Source of the DNA: Crocinitomicaceae bacterium
GTDB lineage: Bacteria; Bacteroidota; Bacteroidia; Flavobacteriales_D; Crocinitomicaceae
NCBI GenBank assembly: GCA_030830785.1
Contig: JAURMI010000003.1
Span: 124,001-188,000 of the forward strand
Length of the DNA: 64,000 nucleotides
Direction of reading: 5' to 3'
The notes beneath the pieces were generated by a model. That model made no database searches, was not told the DNA's origin, and saw only the letters and a list, made by a program, of their open reading frames with translations. A program made the position numbers and the translations under genes. Below, piece by piece: positions 17,791 to 25,668 of this stretch (within the stretch, counting starts at the first letter, position 1; the number at the start of each line of letters is the position of its first letter).

Positions 17791-18948
17791 TTAGTGCTGC
17801 CAGGAGAACATATAGTCTGGTACTTCCATTTCTAAGGCCCGTTTTGTAAGCGACAGCGGCTTAAAGGTATCTACCATTACAGCTAATTCTTGGGTTTCGG
17901 TTTTTCCAATACTTCGTTCATAGGCTCCTGGATGTGGCCCATGTGGAATTCCTGCCGGATGTAAGGTAATTTGACCTTTTTCAATGTTATTGCGACTCAT
18001 GAAATCTCCGTCAACATAATAAAGCACCTCATCGGAATCAATATTTGAATGATTGTATGGTGCTGGAATAGATTGTGGATGATAATCATAAAGACGAGGC
18101 ACGAATGAGCAGATTACAAAAGCTGCAGTCTCAAAAGTTTGATGCACCGGCGGTGGTTGGTGAATTCTACCTGTAATGGGTTCGAAATCGTGAATAGAAA
18201 AAGCATAGGGATAATTATAGCCGTCCCAGCCAATTAAATTAAATGGGTGATGGGCATATATATATTCATACAAAACATCCTGTTTTTTAATTTTCAAAAG
18301 AAAATCACCTGTTTGATTTATGGTTAATAGTTCAGATGGAGTGCGTAGGTCGCGTTCACAATAAGGTGAATGCTCCAAGAGTTGACCAAACCAATTGCGA
18401 TATCGTTTGGGTGTGTATACTGGATGAAAGGATTGAATAATAAATAATCGGTTGTCACTCGAAGAGAATTTTAATTGATAAATCATTCCACGAGGAATGA
18501 CAAGGTAATCTCCATAAGCAAATTCAATGTTACCCATCTGAGTAAGCAAGGTTCCAGATCCTTTATGAATAAAAATTACTTCATCGGCATCGGCATTCTT
18601 ATAAAAATAATCATGCATGCTTTGCGTTGGAGCAGCAAGTTCAATGTAAACATCTGAATTGACCAAAACAGGTACACGACTTTCTAAATAATCAGCATTT
18701 GGTTTTAAATCAAAACCGTTAAAACTGCGCATTAACATGTTCTTTTGAACACCTATTTCTGGAGCAATATTTTTTTGATTTCCAACGGATTTGACTACTG
18801 TTGGTGGTTGGAGATGATATAAAAGTGAAGACATCCCATCGAATCCAATAGTGCCAAACAATTGTTCGTGATAAAGTGAGCCATCTGGTTGCCTAAAGGC
18901 TGTATGACGTTTATTTGGAATTTGACCTAGCTTTTTATAAAAAGGCAT
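17791..18948 (-). CDS. hmgA: Homogentisate 1,2-dioxygenase
   Basis: A 385-residue cupin-type Fe(II) dioxygenase that opens the ring of homogentisate to maleylacetoacetate. Recognisable segments are MPFYKKLGQIPNKRHTAFRQPDGSLYHEQLFGTIGF at the start, GWDGYNYPYAFSIHDFEPITGRIHQPPPVHQTFE with ligand histidines, and ILHPAGIPHGPHPGAYE-type residues near the end (TLHPAGIPHGPHPGAYE). It is shorter than the human enzyme (445) but of typical bacterial size. A well-formed promoter lies just upstream. The following enzymes, maleylacetoacetate isomerase and fumarylacetoacetase, are not in this window. Confidence 0.96.
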   Translation of the reverse strand: MPFYKKLGQIPNKRHTAFRQPDGSLYHEQLFGTIGFDGMSSLLYHLQPPTVVKSVGNQKNIAPEIGVQKNMLMRSFNGFDLKPNADYLESRVPVLVNSDVYIELAAPTQSMHDYFYKNADADEVIFIHKGSGTLLTQMGNIEFAYGDYLVIPRGMIYQLKFSSSDNRLFIIQSFHPVYTPKRYRNWFGQLLEHSPYCERDLRTPSELLTINQTGDFLLKIKKQDVLYEYIYAHHPFNLIGWDGYNYPYAFSIHDFEPITGRIHQPPPVHQTFETAAFVICSFVPRLYDYHPQSIPAPYNHSNIDSDEVLYYVDGDFMSRNNIEKGQITLHPAGIPHGPHPGAYERSIGKTETQELAVMVDTFKPLSLTKRALEMEVPDYMFSWQH

Positions 18949-18967
18949 AATGCAAGATTTTATTTTT

Positions 18968-18997
18968 CAAAACTACTCCAATCATTGAATTGAACAA
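18968..18997 (-). promoter_or_regulatory. Promoter of hmgA-hpd (TTG-N19-TAGTTTTG)
   Basis: On the minus strand a TTG (18997-18995) is followed after exactly 19 bases by TAGTTTTG (18975-18968). This is the Bacteroidota primary-sigma arrangement, and the start codon follows 19 bases later. Confidence 0.7.
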
Positions 18998-19017
18998 GAA
19001 ATTTTTATCAGTTTTCG

Positions 19018-19025
19018 TACTTTTG
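19018..19025 (+). promoter_or_regulatory. -7 element (TACTTTTG) before the SDR gene
   Basis: TACTTTTG fits TAnnTTTG and lies 20 bases before the ATG at 19046. A TTTG at the ideal spacing is not visible. Confidence 0.4.
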
Positions 19026-19045
19026 CTACTCATCAAGTCTACAGA

Positions 19046-19981
19046 ATGTCAAAAATAATGGTATTAGGTTCTTGTGGTCAGATTGGAACCGAACTAGTTT
19101 TAGCACTTCGCAACAAATTTGGTGCAAATATGGTGTTTGCAGCCGATTTGCACCAAGAGGCACCACAAATTCTCAACAACGGACCCTACATACAATTAGA
19201 TGCTTTAGAAAAGCAAAAAGTACGCACCTTTATAATTGACAATAAAATTGAACAAGTATACCTACTTGCAGCATTGCTTTCAGCAACAGCCGAAAAAAAT
19301 CCCGATTTTGCATGGAAGTTGAATATGGAAGGCCTCTTTACCATTTTAGATTTAGCTAAAGAAGGATATATTAAAAAAGTATTTTGGCCAAGCTCCATCG
19401 CTGTTTTTGGACCAACAACTCCTGCTGACAAGACACCCCAGCATACCATCATGGAACCAAGCACTGTATATGGCATATCAAAACAAGCCGGTGAGCGATG
19501 GTGCGAATATTACCACAATAAATTTGGAGTGGATGTACGCAGTATTCGCTATCCTGGGCTAATTTCGTATAAAAGTCCTCCGGGAGGAGGTACTACAGAT
19601 TATGCGGTAGACATTTTTTTCAAAGCAAAATCTGTAGGGAATTTCACTTGCTTTCTCTCAGCAGATACGGCGCTGCCGATGATGTTTATGGACGATGCCA
19701 TTAGGGGAACCATTGAACTGATGGAAGCACCTGCTGAAAATATCAAAATAAGATCCGCTTATAACCTTGCTGGTTGTAGCTTTACTCCAGCAGAACTCAC
19801 GGCAGAAATTAAACTATTTGTGCCCAACTTTCACATAGACTACCAACCAGACTACCGCCAAGCAATTGCAGATAGCTGGCCAAATTCAATTGACGATTCC
19901 CACGCCCAAAAAGACTGGGGTTGGAAAGCACAGTACGATACCAAAGCGCTTGTTAAAGTGATGATGGAAAATATCCATTAG
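19046..19981 (+). CDS. NAD-dependent epimerase/dehydratase, SDR-type L-threonine dehydrogenase
   Basis: A 311-residue extended short-chain dehydrogenase. The Rossmann motif is GSCGQIG (about 8-14), the catalytic Ser lies in FWPSSIAVFGP, and YGISK gives the Tyr and Lys. The stretch YPGLISYKSPPGGGTTDYAVDIF is, to my knowledge, typical of the SDR-type L-threonine 3-dehydrogenases, which oxidise threonine to 2-amino-3-ketobutyrate. The partner 2-amino-3-ketobutyrate CoA ligase is not adjacent. It is divergent from hmgA, so amino-acid catabolic genes flank one short control region. Confidence 0.85.
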   Translation: MSKIMVLGSCGQIGTELVLALRNKFGANMVFAADLHQEAPQILNNGPYIQLDALEKQKVRTFIIDNKIEQVYLLAALLSATAEKNPDFAWKLNMEGLFTILDLAKEGYIKKVFWPSSIAVFGPTTPADKTPQHTIMEPSTVYGISKQAGERWCEYYHNKFGVDVRSIRYPGLISYKSPPGGGTTDYAVDIFFKAKSVGNFTCFLSADTALPMMFMDDAIRGTIELMEAPAENIKIRSAYNLAGCSFTPAELTAEIKLFVPNFHIDYQPDYRQAIADSWPNSIDDSHAQKDWGWKAQYDTKALVKVMMENIH

Positions 19982-20020
19982 GTAAGTCCAAGGACGAGCA
20001 TTGAATTGTATTAAAAAATA

Positions 20021-20092
20021 TTTTGTTTAAACTTTTTATTGTTTTGTTAAACAAAATTTGTTTAACTTTAACGAATAATTGTTAAACAAAAC
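20021..20092. repeat. Four spaced TTGTTwAA operator-like repeats before the sigma-carotenoid operon
   Basis: TTGTTTAA or TTGTTAAA begins at 20023, 20044, 20058 and 20079, giving spacings of 21, 14 and 21 bases. The second copy lies in a perfect 7-base inverted repeat, TTTTGTT-A-AACAAAA (20042-20056), and the fourth is nearly so. No good TTTG-N19-TAnnTTTG promoter is present in the gap. The array fits a binding site for a dimeric or tetrameric regulator, or contacts for the ECF sigma factor itself; which one is not determined by the sequence. Confidence 0.7.
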
Positions 20093-20100
20093 TACTTGCT

Positions 20101-20613
20101 ATGTCAACAATCGAATTCAACGAAGCTCTAATTGGTCTTGAAGGCAATTTGCAATCATTTGCTTTGTCTTTTACAAGAAATCGTGAAGATGCACGTGATT
20201 TAACACAAGAAACTATGTTAAAGGCGATAACTTACAGGAGTTACTATACGCCGCAAACAAATTTTAAAGCGTGGGTATTTACAATTATGCGTAACTTGTT
20301 CATTAATCAGTACCGTAGAAGAGTAAAATCTGGTGCCATTTTTGATCATAGCAAAGAAGCATTTTTAGTATCCAATATTCATAGTCTTGAGGACAGCCCA
20401 ATAGAAAAAATTGGGGTTAAGGACATTAAAAACCAAATTAATTTGTTGGGAGAGGAATATCAAACACCTTTTGAAATGCACTTCGAGGGCTTTAAGTATA
20501 AAGAAATTGCAGACAAATTAGGTATTCCAATTGGCACCGTGAAAAGTCGTATTTTCATAGCGCGAAAGAAATTAATGGATGCCTTACCTGAATTTGCATT
20601 TTCGGCTAATTAA
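20101..20613 (+). CDS. ECF-type RNA polymerase sigma factor
   Basis: A 170-residue group 4 sigma factor containing only regions 2 (EDARDLTQETMLKAITYR...FKAWVFTIMRNLFINQYRRR, about 25-85) and 4 (EYQTPFEMHFEGFKYKEIADKLGIPIGTVKSRIFIARKKLMD, about 118-165). No anti-sigma gene is adjacent on either side. It is the first gene of the carotenoid-photolyase operon, with crtI starting six bases after its stop, so it probably directs its own operon or a wider stress response. The upstream repeat array is a candidate control site. Confidence 0.93.
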   Translation: MSTIEFNEALIGLEGNLQSFALSFTRNREDARDLTQETMLKAITYRSYYTPQTNFKAWVFTIMRNLFINQYRRRVKSGAIFDHSKEAFLVSNIHSLEDSPIEKIGVKDIKNQINLLGEEYQTPFEMHFEGFKYKEIADKLGIPIGTVKSRIFIARKKLMDALPEFAFSAN

Positions 20614-20619
20614 AATAAT

Positions 20620-22089
20620 ATGACCAAAACAATACATATCATCGGCTCGGGTATTTCGAGCCTATCAGCTGCTTCATTTTTAGCACAAGCAGGACATAAG
20701 GTATGTATTTTTGAAAAGAACGAACAAATTGGCGGTAGGGCCAGACAATTTGAGGCAAATGGATTCACTTTTGACATGGGGCCTTCTTGGTATTGGATGC
20801 CAGATGTTTTCGAAAAATTTTACCAACAATTCGGATACACTACCTCAGATTTCTATCAACTCAAACGTCTTGATCCGTCATACAGAATTTATTGGGCGGA
20901 TCAATCATATTCGAATGTGCCAGCAGATATGCCCACTTTGGAAGAATGGTTTGAATCATTAGAAACAGGGAGCTCTTTGAAATTACGCGCTTTTTTGAAA
21001 GATGCGGCTTATAAGTATAAAGTTGGGATGGAAGATTTGGTTTATAAGCCAAGTTTAAAACTTTCAGAATTTTTTGATGCCAGAGTTTTGGGTGGTTTGT
21101 TTAAAATGCACCTATTTTCATCTTTCTCAACATTTATCAGGAAATATTTCAAACACCCTAAAATTCTTTCCTTGTTGGAATTCCCAGTACTTTTTTTAGG
21201 GGCAATGCCCAATGAAACGCCGGCATTGTATTCATTAATGAATTATGCAGACCTAAGTCTTGGTACTTGGTATCCAATGAATGGTATGCATGAATTTATT
21301 AAAGCTTTTTCGAGAATTGCAAAAGAACAAGGTGTAGAGATTCACACATCGGCCAATGTAGAGCAAATCGTGGTAGAAAATAGGCGCGCTAAAGGCACCA
21401 TTGTAAATGGTGAATTTCATGCTGCCGACATTGTTATTTCTGGTGCAGATTATGCGCATACTGACCAAAAACTACTTGGGCAGCATGCGAACTATTCAGT
21501 TAATTATTGGGACAGGCGAACTATGGCTCCATCTAGTCTATTGTTCTACGTGGGCATCAATAAAAAAATAAAAAATCTTGAACATCACAATTTATTCTTT
21601 GATGAATCGCTAGAGGCTCATGGCCATACAATTTATAAAAACCCAAGTTGGCCTCAAAAACCACTGTTTTATCTCAGTGTACCATCGCTAACAGACAAAA
21701 AAGTAGCTCCTAAAGGCCAAGAAAACCTATTTTTTCTCATCCCATTAGCACCAAATTTGAATGATGATGAACAAACAAGGGAAAAATATTTTAACTTGCT
21801 GTTGAAACGGTTAAAGGATTTAACTGGCAATGATATCAAAGACAATATTGTTTTTAAAAGAAGTTTTTGTGTCAATGACTTTAAATCTGAATATAATGCC
21901 TTTAAAGGCAATGCCTACGGATTGGCCAATACTTTAAGGCAGACTGCAATATTGAAACCAAGAATGAAACACAAAAAAATTAAGGACTTATATTACACCG
22001 GTCAACTAACTGTACCAGGACCGGGTGTGCCGCCTTCGATTGTTTCAGGAGAAGTAGTTGCTAAACACATTTTAAAAACACATTTTTAG
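20620..22089 (+). CDS. crtI: Phytoene desaturase family carotenoid enzyme
   Basis: A 489-residue FAD-dependent CrtI-type desaturase. The dinucleotide-binding motif is IIGSGISSLSAASFLAQAGHKVCIFEKNEQIGGRARQF (about 5-44), followed by FDMGPSWYWMPDVF, and the C-terminal carotenoid-desaturase signature is YYTGQLTVPGPGVPPSIVSGEVVA. It converts phytoene to lycopene or a similarly desaturated product. The gene lies between the sigma factor and crtB with gaps under ten bases. No cyclase or hydroxylase gene is in the cluster, so the final pigment cannot be deduced. Confidence 0.94.
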   Translation: MTKTIHIIGSGISSLSAASFLAQAGHKVCIFEKNEQIGGRARQFEANGFTFDMGPSWYWMPDVFEKFYQQFGYTTSDFYQLKRLDPSYRIYWADQSYSNVPADMPTLEEWFESLETGSSLKLRAFLKDAAYKYKVGMEDLVYKPSLKLSEFFDARVLGGLFKMHLFSSFSTFIRKYFKHPKILSLLEFPVLFLGAMPNETPALYSLMNYADLSLGTWYPMNGMHEFIKAFSRIAKEQGVEIHTSANVEQIVVENRRAKGTIVNGEFHAADIVISGADYAHTDQKLLGQHANYSVNYWDRRTMAPSSLLFYVGINKKIKNLEHHNLFFDESLEAHGHTIYKNPSWPQKPLFYLSVPSLTDKKVAPKGQENLFFLIPLAPNLNDDEQTREKYFNLLLKRLKDLTGNDIKDNIVFKRSFCVNDFKSEYNAFKGNAYGLANTLRQTAILKPRMKHKKIKDLYYTGQLTVPGPGVPPSIVSGEVVAKHILKTHF

Positions 22090-22097
22090 ACCATTAT

Positions 22098-22934
22098 ATG
22101 AAAGCTATTTTTGATAAAATCAGTTTAGAAATGAGCGAAATGACTACCAAACGCTATTCTACTTCATTTTCATTGGGGATCAGTTTTCTTCACAAAGAAA
22201 TTCAAAAACCAATCTATGCAATTTATGGTTTTGTTCGCTTTGCCGACGAAATTGTCGATTCCTTTCATGGTTTTGATAAAGCGGCCCTTTTAAAAGATTT
22301 CGAGAATCAAACTTTTACTGCTATTGAAACAGGAATTTCGCTCAACCCAATTTTAAATAGCTTTCAATGGGTAGTCAATATGTATCAAATACCCCAGGAG
22401 CTCATTATTTCTTTTCTCAATTCGATGGAGATGGATCTTCAAAAACAAACCTACGATCAAGGAAAATATGAGACTTATATTTTGGGTTCAGCCGAAGTGG
22501 TTGGTTTGATGTGCTTAAAAGTTTTCGTGAATGGCGATGACAATGAATATGAAAAGCTCAAGCCCTATGCCATGAAACTTGGCGCCGCATTTCAAAAAAT
22601 TAATTTTCTTCGCGACCTAAAAGCTGATTATCAAGAATTGGGTAGAACATATTTTCCAGGCATAGATTTAACCCAGTTCAATACAGCACGAAAAGAAGAG
22701 ATTGAAGAGGATATTGCCAAAGATTTTCAAAAAGGTTATGAAGGTATTCTCCTGCTTCCAAGAAATTCCCGATTTGGCGTTTATATGGCTTATAAATACT
22801 ATTTCAAACTTTTCAAAAAAATTAAACAAACACCTGCAGAGCACGTATTAAAAGAACGTATTCGAATTGCCAATTATCGTAAAATGCGCATCCTCCTGAC
22901 TTCTTATGTTAGGCATAATCTAAATCTACTATAA
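22098..22934 (+). CDS. crtB: Phytoene/squalene synthase family protein
   Basis: A 278-residue prenyl-condensing enzyme. The two aspartate-rich regions are FADEIVD (about 51-57) and FLRDLKADYQELGRTYFP (about 173-190), with YGFVRFADEI at the first. Context with CrtI and Idi points to phytoene synthase, joining two geranylgeranyl diphosphates. Dehydrosqualene synthase would be the main alternative, less likely here. The stop codon abuts the idi start codon directly. Confidence 0.93.
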   Translation: MKAIFDKISLEMSEMTTKRYSTSFSLGISFLHKEIQKPIYAIYGFVRFADEIVDSFHGFDKAALLKDFENQTFTAIETGISLNPILNSFQWVVNMYQIPQELIISFLNSMEMDLQKQTYDQGKYETYILGSAEVVGLMCLKVFVNGDDNEYEKLKPYAMKLGAAFQKINFLRDLKADYQELGRTYFPGIDLTQFNTARKEEIEEDIAKDFQKGYEGILLLPRNSRFGVYMAYKYYFKLFKKIKQTPAEHVLKERIRIANYRKMRILLTSYVRHNLNLL

Positions 22935-23471
22935 ATGCCAGAAGAATATGTGATATTAGTCAATGAAGAAGATCGAGAAATAGGTCAACTTGAAAAATTA
23001 GAAGCGCATCGCCTTGGTTTGTTGCATCGTGCGTTTTCTATCCTATTGTTCAATGAAAAAGGAGAGTTACTCATCCAACAACGTGCCGCTCACAAATATC
23101 ATTCACCGCTTCTTTGGGCCAATACCTGTTGTAGCCATCCGAGACCAGAAGAACCATTATTGGAAGCTGCGACTCGAAGGTTGTATGAGGAAATGGGAAT
23201 GACTGCAAAAATGCAAACTGGGTTTCATTTTATTTATAGGGCAAGACTTGATCAAGGACTTATCGAGCATGAGTTAGATCATGTCATTTTTGCTTATTCA
23301 AATCAAGAGCCAAAAATAAATACAAATGAAGTTGAAAGTTATAAATGGATTAGTTTACCAGATTTATTAAAAGACATTGAAGATTATCCGCATGCACATT
23401 CTGCATGGTTTAAAATAATCATGCATGACTATTTAGAGTTCATTTCAAAAGCAGCGTATGAGAGTGTGTAG
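22935..23471 (+). CDS. idi: Isopentenyl-diphosphate delta-isomerase, type 1
   Basis: A 178-residue Nudix-fold isomerase that interconverts IPP and DMAPP, feeding carotenoid synthesis. The catalytic cysteine and metal site are in NTCCSHPRPEEPLLEAATRRLYEEMGM (about 60-86), and the second glutamate region is EHELDHVIFAY (about 111-121). The length is normal for type 1 enzymes. It overlaps the next gene by 14 bases, so translation is likely coupled. Confidence 0.96.
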   Translation: MPEEYVILVNEEDREIGQLEKLEAHRLGLLHRAFSILLFNEKGELLIQQRAAHKYHSPLLWANTCCSHPRPEEPLLEAATRRLYEEMGMTAKMQTGFHFIYRARLDQGLIEHELDHVIFAYSNQEPKINTNEVESYKWISLPDLLKDIEDYPHAHSAWFKIIMHDYLEFISKAAYESV

Positions 23472-23862
23472 AAGAGCAACATTTAATGCTGCACATCGCT
23501 TATATAGGGCAGATTGGTCTGAAGAAAAAAACGACGCCGTTTTTGGTAAATGCAATAATCCCAATTATCACGGACATAATTATACCTTGGAGGTTTGGGT
23601 AGAAGGTGAAATTGATCGTGAAACTGGTTATCTAATAGATTTAAAAATTTTAAAAGAATTGATTGCAAACGAGATTCAAGAGCGTTTTGATCATCGAAAT
23701 CTCAATCTTGATTGTAAAGAATTTGCAAATTTGAATCCAACGGCAGAAAACATTGCCATCGTTATTTGGGGATTAATTCGAGAGAAGTTAGATAAGCGCT
23801 ATGCCTTGAGTGTCAAGCTGTGGGAAACACAAAATAATATCATAGAATACGACGGAAAATGA
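23458..23862 (+). CDS. 6-pyruvoyl-tetrahydropterin synthase-like enzyme
   Basis: A 134-residue T-fold pterin enzyme. The zinc site is formed by AAH (about residue 12) and HGHNY; the catalytic Cys is in FGKCNNPNYHGHNY; the His is in FDHRNLN; and the pterin-anchoring Glu is in LWETQNNIIEY. FGKCNNPNxHGHNY and ETxNNI match animal PTPS (biopterin pathway) much better than QueD, whose Cys lies closer to HGH, as I recall those sequences. It may make a reduced pterin used as a photolyase antenna or as an aromatic hydroxylase cofactor; a queuosine role is the alternative. It overlaps both neighbours. Confidence 0.85.
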   Translation: MRVCRRATFNAAHRLYRADWSEEKNDAVFGKCNNPNYHGHNYTLEVWVEGEIDRETGYLIDLKILKELIANEIQERFDHRNLNLDCKEFANLNPTAENIAIVIWGLIREKLDKRYALSVKLWETQNNIIEYDGK

Positions 23863-25151
23863 GCAGAGCTCTATTTTGGCACCGCAGAGATTTACGCATT
23901 GAGGATAATGCTGGCCTGTACAAAGCTTTAAAAAGTGGGCAGAAAATTATCCCGGTATTTATTTTCGATAAAACCATTCTTGACCACCTTCCAAAAGATG
24001 ATCAAAGAGTACTCTTTATTTACAACATCCTAGTTGGTCTAAAAAACACCTATCGACAATATGGTTCAGATATTGAGGTTGTTTTTGGAATACCCCAAGA
24101 AGAAATTCCCAAATTATGTAGAAAATATAGTGCAACTCATGTTTTTATCAATAGAGATTACGAACCAGCTGCAATTTTACGCGATCAAATAGTTTTGGAT
24201 AAGCTCAAATTACAAGGTGTAGAATTTATTGGGTCGAAAGATCAAGTAATTTTTGAAAAAAATGAAGTGACAAAAGATGACGGGAAACCCTACACAATCT
24301 ATACTCCGTATGCTAGAAAATGGAAAGCTAAGCTGACTCAATACCATTTAAAATCATATCCTACATTAAAATACCTTGATGGCTTAATGCAATTTAATAA
24401 TGAAATGTTAAGCCTTTCAGACTTGGGATTCGATTCTATGGAATTACAACAAATTCCAACAAGTGAAACACAAATTAATATTATAGAAAATTATCATGAG
24501 TTGAGAGATACGCCCTCCAAAAGAGGAACATCTCGCTTAGGGATCCATCTTCGGTTTGGTACTATTTCAATTCGCCAATTGGCACTAAAAGCCTTTCAAA
24601 TAAATGAAAAGTACCTCAATGAACTGATTTGGAGGGATTTTTATCAAATGATAATGTTTCATTTTCCAAATACGGTAGATAGGGCATTCAAGCCACAATA
24701 TGACAGAATAGTATGGGAGAACAATGAAAGTCACTACAAAGCTTGGTGCGAGGGTATAACGGGTTATCCATTGGTGGATGCAGGAATGCGAGAACTCAAT
24801 CAAACGGGATTTATGCACAATCGGGTACGTATGGTTGTGGCAAGTTTTCTTACCAAACACCTTCTAATTGATTGGCGATGGGGAGAGCGCTACTTTGCAG
24901 AAAAACTTTTAGATTTTGATTTGGCCAGCAATATAGGTGGCTGGCAATGGGCGGCTGGATGTGGATGCGATGCTGCACCTTATTTTAGAGTTTTCAATCC
25001 CATGGCCCAACAAATAAAATTCGACCCCGATTATACTTATATAAAACAATGGGTTACTGAATTTGGTACATCGAGCTATCCAGAACCAATTATCGAACAC
25101 AAATATGCTCGTGAAAGAGTGCTTGCTCGATTTAAAACAGCCTTACAATGA
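23859..25151 (+). CDS. phrB: Deoxyribodipyrimidine photolyase, class I
   Basis: A 430-residue flavoprotein that repairs UV-induced pyrimidine dimers with blue light. The N-terminal antenna-binding Rossmann domain starts LFWHRRDLRIEDNAGLYKAL. The FAD domain contains TSRLGIHLRFGTISIRQL, LIWRDFYQM, TGYPLVDAGMRELNQTGFMHNRVRM and FDLASNIGGWQWAAGCGCDAAPYFRVFNP. The Asn in FDLASN corresponds to the residue facing flavin N5 in E. coli photolyase (N378), where plant cryptochromes have Asp, so DNA repair is favoured over pure signalling. ATGA overlaps link it to the pterin gene before and bcp after. Confidence 0.94.
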   Translation: MSRALFWHRRDLRIEDNAGLYKALKSGQKIIPVFIFDKTILDHLPKDDQRVLFIYNILVGLKNTYRQYGSDIEVVFGIPQEEIPKLCRKYSATHVFINRDYEPAAILRDQIVLDKLKLQGVEFIGSKDQVIFEKNEVTKDDGKPYTIYTPYARKWKAKLTQYHLKSYPTLKYLDGLMQFNNEMLSLSDLGFDSMELQQIPTSETQINIIENYHELRDTPSKRGTSRLGIHLRFGTISIRQLALKAFQINEKYLNELIWRDFYQMIMFHFPNTVDRAFKPQYDRIVWENNESHYKAWCEGITGYPLVDAGMRELNQTGFMHNRVRMVVASFLTKHLLIDWRWGERYFAEKLLDFDLASNIGGWQWAAGCGCDAAPYFRVFNPMAQQIKFDPDYTYIKQWVTEFGTSSYPEPIIEHKYARERVLARFKTALQ

Positions 25152-25621
25152 TCAAACAACCCATTCAAATTGGGGATTTATGCCCGATTTTTAATTTACC
25201 CAATAGTGAAAATAAGCAAATTACAATAAGCGATTATTTAGGAAAAAAAATTCTGGTGATTTTCTTCTACCCAAAAGACAACACACCTGGTTGTACAAAA
25301 GAGGTTTGTGCATTTAGAGATGCTTATGAGGATTTTCTTGAATTAGGATGCGAAGTATTTGGAATTTCATCTGACCAAATTTCTGCTCATATGGAATTTG
25401 AAAAAAAATACCAATTGCCCTATCCATTGCTATCGGACTCCCAAAAAATTGTGCGAAGGCAATTTGGCGTTCCAGCGAATCTATTCGGGCTCATCCCGGG
25501 GAGAGTGACCTATATTATCGGGCTAGACAAAAGAGTTGCTGGGATTTATAATTCTCAAATGAATCCTATCGATCATATAGAAAAATCGCTTGAGAGCGTG
25601 AGGCAGTTACAATTGGCTTGA
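25148..25621 (+). CDS. bcp: Peroxiredoxin, Bcp/PrxQ family
   Basis: A 157-residue thiol peroxidase. The peroxidatic cysteine lies in PKDNTPGCTKEVCAFRD (about 39-55), and a resolving cysteine five residues later gives the classic PrxQ C-x4-C pair. It reduces peroxides using thioredoxin. It overlaps the photolyase stop by four bases and is the last gene of the photoprotection operon, fitting protection against light-generated oxidants. No clear terminator follows. Confidence 0.94.
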   Translation: MIKQPIQIGDLCPIFNLPNSENKQITISDYLGKKILVIFFYPKDNTPGCTKEVCAFRDAYEDFLELGCEVFGISSDQISAHMEFEKKYQLPYPLLSDSQKIVRRQFGVPANLFGLIPGRVTYIIGLDKRVAGIYNSQMNPIDHIEKSLESVRQLQLA

Positions 25622-25656
25622 GCTTGTCCACACTTTTTGAAAATCTTTAAAAATTG

Positions 25657-25664
25657 TAATTTTG
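25657..25664 (+). promoter_or_regulatory. -7 element (TAATTTTG) four bases before a start codon
   Basis: TAATTTTG fits TAnnTTTG and ends four bases before the ATG at 25669. A TTTTTG run stands 17 bases upstream as a possible -33 element with short spacing. Confidence 0.45.
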
Positions 25665-25668
25665 GATT

